This document shows, one piece after another, positions 56,455-64,000 of a stretch of DNA of 64,000 bases (the first letter of the stretch is position 1; every line of letters begins with the position of its first letter). The stretch is from Sceloporus undulatus. Taxonomy: Eukaryota; Chordata; Lepidosauria; Squamata; Phrynosomatidae. The notes under the pieces were generated by a model. That model was not told the origin of the DNA, did no database searches, and saw only the letters and a list, made by a program, of their open reading frames with translations. Both the position numbers and the translations under genes were made by a program. The stretch spans positions 123,015,896 to 123,079,895 of the forward strand of contig NC_056523.1 in assembly GCF_019175285.1 (NCBI RefSeq), written 5' to 3'.

Positions 56455-56640
56455 TGGAACCATAGAGCTGGAAGAGAGCACAAGGGCCCTGATCCAGTCC
56501 ATGCAGGAACTCTCAGCCAAAGCATCCATCCAGCCTCTGCTTAAAGACCTCCAGGGAGGGAAGTTCCTCCACATTCCGAGGAAGGAGTGTGTTCCACTGT
56601 CTGACTGTCAGGAAGTCCCTCCTCATGTGGAGGCGGCGCA
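56455..56640 (-). repeat. CR1 LINE 3' end, diverged
   Basis: ggaaccatagagctggaaga, then 'ctctgcttaaagacctccag' and 'gtcaggaagtccctcctcat'. Abuts the WDR83OS CpG island. Confidence 0.78.
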
Positions 56641-56749
56641 TGCATGCTCTGGAGACCCAGATGGAAGCCTAGGTGCTGTTTTGTGGGTCTTCTGGGGGCT
56701 GGCTCTGAGGCCGCGTCCTAGAAGGGTTTCTTCCTGAGGTTTCCAGGGA

Positions 56750-57180
56750 AGCCTGAGTCCACGTGGCCCAAGGTGAGTCGCCTGTGTCAGAGGGAGAAGG
56801 ACAGCCGGAACCAGGGCGCGGGAGGTCTGGGGTGTTACAGCCTCACTTGCCCCGGCCGCAGGCGCCCAGAGCGGAAGCGGAAGCGGGCGTTGCGGAGGAA
56901 GCCGCTCGGAGGAGCGCCAGGCGGGCAGCCTGCGATGTCCAGCAACAGCATGGCGGACCCGCGGAGGCCCAACCGCGTCCTCAGGTCAGCAGCAGAGGGG
57001 CTGCTGGGGGCTCCCTCGCCCGCGGAACACGGCGGGCGCAGGGACCCCGCGGCGGAGAGGGAGGACGGAGGGAGAGTCACTTGCGCTAGCCGGAAGGGGG
57101 CGCTAGGGCCCCTCCCGGTCCTGAGGTCTCCATAGCGACGCGGCGGGGGCGTTTGGGCGCATGCGCAGAGGTGACCCATG
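56750..57180. promoter_or_regulatory. WDR83OS: CpG-rich promoter of WDR83OS, probably shared with WDR83
   Basis: GC-rich island containing exon 1 of WDR83OS. Elements seen: E-box CACGTG at 56760-56765; two tandem GCGGAAG ETS-like cores near 56872-56886; CCGGAAG near 57090; an RFX X-box match GTCTCC-AT-AGCGAC at 57126-57139; and the palindromic NRF1 site GCGCATGCGCA at 57157-57167. No TATA box. WDR83 lies divergently on the left and needs a 5' non-coding exon, so a bidirectional promoter is inferred. A minus-strand donor-like GCAA/gtgagg at about 56850-56841 is one candidate end of that exon. Confidence 0.65.
56935..56984 (+). CDS. WDR83OS: WDR83OS exon 1
   Basis: Encodes [16 protein letters not shown] plus two bases of Arg. 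ATG context is GCGATGT; donor gtcagc. Confidence 0.94.
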
Positions 57181-60100
57181 CTGCTCCAGCCTTCCGTCCG
57201 GGAGGGAATTCCAAAGTGTCCTCCATTTTGGAACAGAACTGAGAAGCATGAATGGATATTTACATTATTATGAGTGTTTTCAGCTCTTATTTAGCAGGAG
57301 CAGTAGCAAGTCCATTTCCTCACTGCTTATCAGTGCACTGAAGCACTCCCTCAGCGGTTTAGAAAGCGTCAGCCAATTGCCCCCAACAAGCTGGGCACTC
57401 ATTTTAGCCACCTCTGAAGGATGCAAGCCTGAGTTGAGCTTGAGCCCTCCTGGCTGGGATTGAACTCACAACCTTATGATTTGTGAGGGAGTGGCTGCAG
57501 TGCAGGCATTTAGCCACTGTGCCTCCAGGGCTCTTTATTTGCTGCTGTGCCTTCATTTTTCTTGGGTGTCCTACATTTTGTCCTCTTTGCAACTATGGTC
57601 TCTGGCCCCCCTGAGAATGGCCCCTCAGCACTCCACCTGCGCCCTGAAAAGGAGGCCGACCTCCCAGCCGTGTGGAATGAGGACCATTAGTGCAAATGAG
57701 TTGAGCAGCCGGAGGACGGGTGGCCAGGCGCCCTCCTTTCTCCAGGATATGGCCTGCTGCACCTCAACCTTCAGTCCAGGAGGAATTCCAAAATGTCCTC
57801 CATTCAGAACAGGCCTAAGAAGCATGAATTTGAATGAGTGAGTTTAGCTTTTATTTCATCACATTCTCAGCAATGGATTCAAACTATAGGAAAAGAGATT
57901 TCACTTAAACATTAGGAGGAACTTCTAGACAGTAAAAGCGGTTTGACAGTGGAAGACACTCCCTTGGAAAGTAGTGGAGTCTCCCTCCTTGGAGGTCCTT
58001 AAACAGAGGCTGGATGGCCATCTGTCAGGGATGCTTTGATTGAGAGTTCCTGCATGGCAGAAGGGGGTTGGACTGGATGCCCCTTGTGCTCTCTTCCAAC
58101 TCTATGATTCTGTGTCTTCCATTTTTCTGGAATGTCCTACATTTTGGGGTGCCTCATCCTCCTTGGCGGCGTGGGGACATCTGGTCAGCACGCAGCCTCT
58201 TGTCCTTCTCAGTAGCCAAGCTGCCAGCTGGCCATGGAAAGTTGCAAAGGACAATGGGAGACGGAGATTGCGAATGCTCAGACTGAGCCAGAGGATCAAA
58301 TAAATCCTGTGCCTCTCCCCTCCCTAGTCAGCCAGCATGGCTGGCATTTTATCAAAGAGTGTCTCAGCCACAAGCCCTGATAGTAACTGGGCCACATGCC
58401 AGGGGAGGGAGATGGCTAGTCTTGTTGCCTGGAGAGGCTTTAAAGGAAAACCAGGAGAGCCTTGCCCATCAGGACTGGGTCTATCACACTGGAGTGGGAA
58501 GAGCAACCAGTCCTAACGCAAAGGTGGGCTGTTGCTGAAGTAATATAAAGCCTTCATGGAAATGGAAGAAGCAGGGTGATCAGTTGTCCTAACGACAAAG
58601 GAGGACGAGGCATCACAAAATGTGGGACATTCAAGAAAAATGTAGGGACATTAAGAAATAAAAGCTAAATACACTCATATAAATGTAAATTCATGCTTCT
58701 TAGTCATTCTCAAAATGGAGGACATTTGGAAATTCCTTGTGGACAGAAGCCTGAAATGCAGGGCAGCACATGTCCTGGAAAAGGAGGACCTCTGGTCACT
58801 CTGTGAAGAAGGAGGTTTATCAGTCAGAAATGGACAGCTCAGGCTCCTTGTATATTTGGGTGCTGCTCCCCACTAGCTGCGTTAAATGGGGCTGGCAGTT
58901 CAGTAGCATCTATTGCCACAGTTTCCCAATCTAATAATGTCCTACCCTCTGCTCAATGTGGGCTCTTCAAGGCAACATGCTGTTACAGCAGCCCTGATAG
59001 ATGGCTGTGCAGTCTCTGCCTTGTTCACAATTGTTTTTTTTTTTTTATAAAAAAGGCATTCCAGTTAAGCAAAGTAGCTAACTTTCTGTACAATAAAGAA
59101 TCAGTTTAAAAAACACTGAGCAATTTGTGTTGTTGTATATTAATAGTAAACTGGTTACTTCTAGCAGCTATGGTGATGTTTCCATCATTGAATTCTTCAA
59201 AGCACTCGTTTCCACAGCTCAAACCAGGGATAGAGGGGATTATAATTTTTCATGATAAATCATGTCATCTGAGGGTTCAGGATAACCAATACATTCCAAT
59301 AAAGTTGTAGCATATGCTTTCATAGTCTTGGACTACTCCTTCAGTCTACTAAAGTCTATGAAAGCTTATGCTACAACTTCTTCTGCATAGTTAGTCTTAA
59401 AGGTGCTTACAAGATCCCTTTGCATACTGATATTCTAATATGGTTATGTTTGAATTCTATGAAATCTTATGTTTTTAAATAGGATTAAGATGTAACTGAT
59501 AATTTGTCTGCTGGTGTCCCCCTCCTCGCATTTCCTGAGTGCACAGGAAAGATCAGGCTTTTTAATTCTTCATATATAGTATTGGAACCTGATAATATAA
59601 TATACACCTACCCAAATGTAATGTATGCTTGGAGAGAAGAGATAGAGATGGTTGTTTCTGGTTTAGGCAAATGACAGGCAATTAAGAGCAAAGAAATAAA
59701 GTAAAATATTTTGAACATAAAGGTCTACTGAGAGGAAATATAGAACTTTAAAGAATTGTTTCAGTAGCAAGAACTTGACAAATAAATGTTTACCATTGTA
59801 GCATGCTATTACAGTAATGAAAGAACAGAATCAGAAAGTATAATATAAACTGTCAAGACCTGATTCTATGATTCTGTCCCCTGTTCAGTGCAGTGTAAAA
59901 GAAAGGGCCCAAACAGACCGGCCCAAATAAAGCTGCTTCGGGTCACTTTGGAAGTATGCTGTTTAAATTACACACGCATCTGAAGAGGCCAGAAGCTGTG
60001 CCAAAGCTGCGCTCCAGTCCTTAGGACTGGAGCGTGGCTTTGGCATGGCTTCCAGCCTCTTAGGACGCACTCATCATTTAAAAATAGCATACCTCCAAAG

Positions 60101-63045
60101 TGACCCAAAGCAGCTTTATTTTGGCCTAGCTATTTGGGCCCAAACTCTCTCAGCCAGGAGATTGGTCCAATTGTAAAATTGCCCTAACGACAAAACATTT
60201 TTCCTGATGTTCACTGAAATCTGCCTCCTGTAAGATAAATCTATTAGATTCAGCCCTACCTGCTTTCTTAGGTAGCAGAGAGCAAAAGGTTTGTGCTTGT
60301 GCGAAGATAGCACAGGAGGTGGATAATCTGCCAGCAGACATAATTTAATGCTTTCTATTTTCCCTGTAATGGGACATTTAATTTGTAGATACAAGCCTCC
60401 ATCCACAGAGAACAACCCTACTTTGGAAGACCCTACACCTGACTACATGAATCTTCTGGGAATGATTTTTAGTATGTGTGGCTTAATGCTAAAGGTGAGT
60501 ACTGATGTTCTAGGCTCTTTACTTCAGGACATCAAAAACACTAGCTGAGCAAATCAAGTGGAAGCCTAGGCCAACAATTTGTTACCATGTAACTGCTATT
60601 GGATGGTTTGATTTTTTACTAAGATGGAGATCATATACAGTGCGCCCTTGGCTTATGTGGGGGATCCGTTCCAGACCCCTCCCCCCACGTAAGCCAAATA
60701 CCGCGCAAGCTCAAGTCCCATTCAAGTGATTGGGACTCGTGTATGCGGCGGTGCGGCGGCGCACGTGCGTCACTGGCGTGTGCCCCATTCATCCAAATGG
60801 GAGTCGCCGCCCCGCGCACGGCTTTGCACATAAGCTCAAAGCCGCATATAGTACGCAGGTGCACTGTAATTAATTTATCTCCCTTTGAAAAGATTGTGTT
60901 TGTTTTTTAAAATATGCCAGAGTGTTAAAAAGGAGGAAAACCCCTCCTTACTCTTATTGTAGCTGAAATGAGCCAGCACAGTTTTGGAAACTACTATTTG
61001 TTTTACCCTAATTCATTTCATTTTGCTCTGGTTGTTGCATTGTGTTCCGTAACGTTTACACCCAAGTAAGTATGTAGAGAATTGAGGCATTATTATACAG
61101 AGGCCTTATCTATGCAAAGTGATCTTGTAGTACCTTTGAGACTAACTGTGCGAAAGAAGTTGTAACGTAGGCTATTTGGTCTACTTCTTCAGATGCATGG
61201 AGTGAAATGTTGACCAGGAAATGCCTTAATAATCAATATATTAATAGCCATAGAAGTACAAAACATGTGAGTATGGTGAAGCAGGGTAGAAAAATTTTGT
61301 CTAAAGCCGGAGGGGCGGGGTGAATAACCATATGACCACATCACATCATCATTTCTATTTCTCACTGAATATAAAAAAGAGCCTTGTTCAAGCAGACCAG
61401 AGGCCCATATAATCTACAGTTTTGTTCATACAGTAGCAAATCAGTTGCCCACCAGCAGGAAATGACACCCTACATCTTATTCTTATACAAGTATGTGGGA
61501 AAGCTCTAGGGGACTCTAGTGTAGTTTAATTTGACTTCAGAAGAGGTTTTTTTTAAATGAGGAAAATGGTAAAAAAGAAAGTTGCAAAGAAAGCCCAGTA
61601 GTCAAATCTGTAAAAGTTATTTTTACTAACTCAAAAACATATTAATAGAAGCTCAGCTAGAGCCAGCATGGCATAATGGTTTGAATGTTGGACTACGACT
61701 CTGGAAAACGGGGTTTGAATCCCCACTCAGCCATGGAAACCTACTGGGTGAACTTGGAGCCAGTCGCATTCTCTCAGCCTGAGAGGAAGGCAAAGGCAAA
61801 ACCTCCTCTGAACAAATTTTGCCAAGAAAACTCCATGATAGGTTTGCCAAGTCAGAAACAACTTGAAAGCACACAACAACAAAGAGGCTCAACTAGAATG
61901 CATGTTACAGATCAGAAAGGGAAATATGAATTCCAAGTGGATTTCTGTGTTCACTGAACACACAAGTTGAACTGTTTATAGATATATTAGACCTGTACTA
62001 GGTAGTACCTGGTATGATTTTTGAACCCACTGAGGCTTTTATTATATTACTTTATGGTATTTCAGTTAAAGTGGTGTGCCTGGATTGCTGTTTACTGTTC
62101 ATTCATCAGCTTTGCCAATTCTAGAAGCTCAGAAGACACCAAACAGATGATGAGCAGTTTCATGTGAGTCATACTCTTTTAGTTCTTCCTTTCAGACTTT
62201 TACTGAGTCCTGGGTCCTTTTATTGCATTGTTGTGTTACCACTTCTGTCTAACAACACTTTGGTTAAAAATCTAAGGTTGTTCAATAATCCTAACTATGT
62301 AGACTCCAGTGACATCAAATGTTCTTTTTAAATTAATGAGACCAAAGGCTTTTATTTTTTATCAACAATGAAATGTAGTTGGAAATGGAAAGTCTAGCTT
62401 CTTCTTTCACTATATACCACTGTGTTTTGACTTAATGAATGCCTGTTCCTGTTCCCACTTTCTTTTGTATCCGTTATACTAATGCTAAAGTGGTTGGGTA
62501 GGTTTTTCCCTTGTTTTGAATAGCTTTTTAATTACCAGGGATCCCTGCTATGTATCTCATGTCTTCAGTATTATCATGTGTGCTGAACATTTCTAGTCTG
62601 TAGGCCATTGTGCTGTTTTCCATATTTGTTGGCAGATTGTTTGTAGAATTTGGATCAATACTGTCTGTAAGGGTTGAGACAGGTTTGTTGGTTAACCACT
62701 TATTTCTGCTAATTTATTTCACTGAAGTGCTTTTAGAGCAGTTTCCATTTAATTTTCTGAAATGCTATGTTCTTCACCTAAAGGTTCTTCTCTGAAGAAA
62801 TGTATAGGTCTTTCATCTTTTTAGTATAACTTTTCAGCATATTGCTTCCATCATCTTTTTATTTTGTTCTGATCATATAATGTGCATCCCTACTCTTAGT
62901 TTAATTTTTCAATTGATTTCTTGGATCTTGTGGAAGAAATCTCTTCTTCTACCTTTTTAGGTAATATCAGTTACCAATCTGGTAAACTCCCTTTTCTTGG
63001 TTAAGCGTCAGCTCTGTCTTTTTTTCCTAGAAAGGGGCACTTCAC

Positions 63046-63090
<45 letters not shown>

Positions 63091-63628
63091 CTTTATTTAT
63101 ATAGCGCTGTAAATTTACACAGCGCTGTACATACAATCTTTTAGTTAGACAGTTCCCTGCCCTCAGGCTTACAATCTAAGAAGACACGACACAAAAGGAG
63201 AAGGGAAAGGTGGTGGGGAATGGGATCAGGTCCAGCAGTTCTTCTCCACCTCCGAGGCCTGGACCAAGGCAGATGGACTGGAGAAAGGGCTTGGCTTCTT
63301 AATATTTTAGATTAACTATGTTAAATTGCATGTGATAGCGACAACTAATTTAAAGTTTAACTATTCTAAGTAGTCTGTCACAGGTTGAAGATGTCCCTGA
63401 TCACGTGTGGTGATTATATATATAATTTTGACCACACACTTGGTAATTTTTTGGTTATGTGTGGAATTCGTTCTGTTGCCATTACTATTTGGGCTTCTGT
63501 TTTCAATGTAATGCTGTGTATTCTGTTCTGATTATTTTATCCATCTCTCTCCTTTTTCCAGGTTGTCTATCTCTGCTGTAGTGATGTCCTATCTTCAGAA
63601 CCCCCAGCCCATGTCTCCTCCTTGGTAA
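56935..63628 (+). CDS. WDR83OS: Asterix (PAT complex subunit), complete
   Basis: Small ER membrane protein that with CCDC47 forms the PAT complex, an intramembrane chaperone for multipass proteins at the ribosome-translocon (established for the family). Exons: 56935-56984, 60389-60494, 62066-62163, 63562-63628; 321 nt, 106 aa, the same length as human. Near-identical to human: [20 protein letters not shown], then [40 protein letters not shown] and [13 protein letters not shown]. Three hydrophobic segments at about residues 36-52, 54-69 and 80-96; the N-terminus is basic and Pro-rich. Intron 1 (3.4 kb) is packed with repeats. Confidence 0.97.
57185..57604 (-). mobile_element. hAT-type MITE, split copy A
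   Basis: Left part 'ggaattccaaagtgtcctcc' to 'agtgttttcagctcttattt' (up to about 57304) and right part 'cttcatttttcttgggtgtc' onward (from about 57540) are the two halves of the unit intact at 58572-58803, in opposite orientation. The SINE at 57305-57536 separates them. Confidence 0.65.
57305..57536 (-). repeat. tRNA-like SINE (second family), reversed, inside a MITE
   Basis: Same family as 27031-27262: 'tgggcactcattttagccac', 'gaaggatgcaagcctgagtt', 'gattgaactcacaacc' and 'gccactgtgcctccagggct'. Flanked by similar ttattt(a)gc sequences, a likely target duplication. Confidence 0.72.
57730..58235 (-). mobile_element. hAT-type MITE, split copy B
   Basis: Left part 'aggaattccaaaatgtcctc' to 'gagtttagcttttatttc' (to about 57862), right part 'ttccatttttctggaatgtc' to 'ggacatctggtcag' (from about 58120). 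The CR1 at 57866-58117 separates them. Confidence 0.65.
57866..58117 (+). repeat. CR1 LINE 3' end inside a MITE
   Basis: 'attcaaactataggaaaaga', 'aaacattaggaggaacttct', 'ggatggccatctgtcaggga' and the end 'ccaactctatgattctgtg'. Confidence 0.85.
58572..58803 (+). mobile_element. hAT-type MITE, intact copy C (232 bp)
   Basis: Starts CAGGGTGATCAGTTGTCC and ends GGACCTCTGGTCACTCTG (inverted). Flanked by 8-bp GGAAGAAG (58564-58571) and TGAAGAAG (58804-58811), seven of eight identical. This sets the limits for copies A and B. Confidence 0.8.
59283..59440. repeat. Palindromic repeat, family of 55541-55735
   Basis: 'gttgtagcatatgctttcat' and 'tgaaagcttatgctacaact' form an inverted pair; 'taaaggtgcttacaagatcc' follows. 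Confidence 0.65.
59904..60141. mobile_element. Palindromic hAT-like MITE, copy 2
   Basis: AGGGCCCAAACAGACCGGCC on the left and 'ggcctagctatttgggccc' on the right; inner pairs 'gggtcactttggaagtatgc' / 'gcatacctccaaagtgaccc'. Same family as 15287-15519. In WDR83OS intron 1. Confidence 0.75.
60389..60494 (+). CDS. WDR83OS: WDR83OS exon 2
   Basis: Encodes [20 protein letters not shown] through CGLMLK. Acceptor atttgtag, donor gtgagt. Confidence 0.96.
60636..60868 (+). mobile_element. Tigger-type MITE, GC-rich subfamily
   Basis: TACAGTGCGCCC at the left and GGTGCACTGTA at the right; interior CpG-rich 'gtatgcggcggtgcggcggc'. Opposite orientation to 44425-44683. In WDR83OS intron 2. Confidence 0.75.
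61100..61195. repeat. Fragment of the palindromic family of 55541-55735
   Basis: 'gatcttgtagtacctttgag' then 'gcgaaagaagttgtaacgta' and 'ctacttcttcagatgcatgg'. Confidence 0.55.
61659..61883 (+). repeat. Sauria-type SINE
   Basis: agagccagcatggcataatg head, box B-like gggtttgaatcccc, body 'ggcaaaggcaaaacc', tail 'aacttgaaagcacacaacaa'. In WDR83OS intron 2. Confidence 0.83.
62066..62163 (+). CDS. WDR83OS: WDR83OS exon 3
   Basis: Encodes [20 protein letters not shown] through KQMMSSF plus two bases of Met. Acceptor tatttcag, donor gtgagt. Confidence 0.96.
63043..63300 (-). repeat. L2-like 3' end with (ATT)n tail
   Basis: (ATT)n at about 63048-63089, then reversed 'aacctttatttatatagcgc', 'tacacagcgctgtacataca', 'ccctgccctcaggcttacaa' and 'aagacacgacacaaaaggag', paired with the + copy at 45132-45378. 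In WDR83OS intron 3. Confidence 0.78.
63562..63628 (+). CDS. WDR83OS: WDR83OS exon 4 with stop
   Basis: Encodes [20 protein letters not shown] then W, stop TAA at 63626-63628. The 3'UTR follows; ATTAAA near 63964 is a possible signal. Confidence 0.96.
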
Positions 63629-64000
63629 AGTGCTAGCCATTCTCTTCAGATCTCCTCTTACAAAGGAGAGGTGCCCTCTCTGTTGAGAGAGGACAATTTT
63701 CTCAGGCAATGCAGATCCACTTGCACAAGTGTAGTGTTGCAAAAGTATTGGGAATTCTCATTTTGAATTGTCAGTAAAATTGTCGTTGTGAAAGAGCTTT
63801 GCCTACAATGCTGTATTGTTTTTGTGTATTAATAGTGCATTGCACTTGAATACCAGTTTTGCCCTCAGCTAAATAATTATTTTCAGTGAGCTCTCACTGT
63901 ATATCACATACTGCTTGGGCTGTCTTTCCAGCTTTCTTGTTCAGAAAGAGCAACCTGAACTTCATTAAAACAGTTAAAAGAAAGATCAGCTTTTAGGACC

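Noticed and set aside
56763-57179. Several open frames of 100-120 residues in the WDR83OS CpG island
   Set aside because: High GC removes stops; only the frame starting at 56935 continues into conserved exons.

Overview
The window is vertebrate nuclear DNA: intron-rich genes with GT-AG exons, CpG-rich promoters and dense interspersed repeats. The repeat mix points to a squamate reptile, most likely an iguanian lizard (inference, no species call): Sauria-type tRNA SINEs with Bov-B-like tails, a 5S-rRNA-derived SINE, CR1, L1 and L2-like LINEs, a DIRS element, Tigger-type and hAT-type MITEs. A run of 10 N lies at 45081-45090, so this is an assembled scaffold.

Four genes are recognised from protein sequence. 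(1) 1-~13.4 kb, + strand: the last ten coding exons of TNPO2 (transportin-2), 331 residues to the stop, then an intron in the 3'UTR and a long 3'UTR. (2) 17-28.6 kb, + strand: complete FBXW9 (F-box plus WD40), 467 aa in ten coding exons behind a CpG-rich promoter. (3) 37-51 kb, - strand: complete WDR83 (MORG1), 316 aa in nine coding exons. (4) 56.9-63.6 kb, + strand: complete WDR83OS (Asterix), 106 aa in four exons, head to head with WDR83. All exon junctions were checked for phase; the coding sums are 996, 1404, 951 and 321 nt, each divisible by three.

The order TNPO2-FBXW9-WDR83-WDR83OS with these relative orientations is that of the human 19p13 cluster, except that DHPS and GNG14, which lie among these genes in human, were not found. 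The 9 kb between FBXW9 and WDR83 (28.2-37.0 kb), where DHPS would be expected, holds only repeats and unassigned DNA. The products do not form one pathway: nuclear import (TNPO2), a probable SCF ubiquitin-ligase substrate receptor (FBXW9), a MAPK-scaffold/spliceosome WD40 protein (WDR83), and an ER multipass-membrane-protein chaperone subunit (WDR83OS). The cluster is linked by position and promoter sharing rather than function.

Introns and intergenic DNA are mostly repeat fossils. Notable are a DIRS-type tyrosine-recombinase retroelement in a WDR83 intron, a 730-bp solo LTR with a 5-bp target duplication in an FBXW9 intron, a largely open LINE in the first WDR83 intron, several MITE families with multiple copies in the window, and two copies of one hAT-type MITE that were split by different retroposons at the same internal site. 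I saw no tRNA, rRNA, CRISPR or prokaryote-type system and no clearly new protein-coding system.
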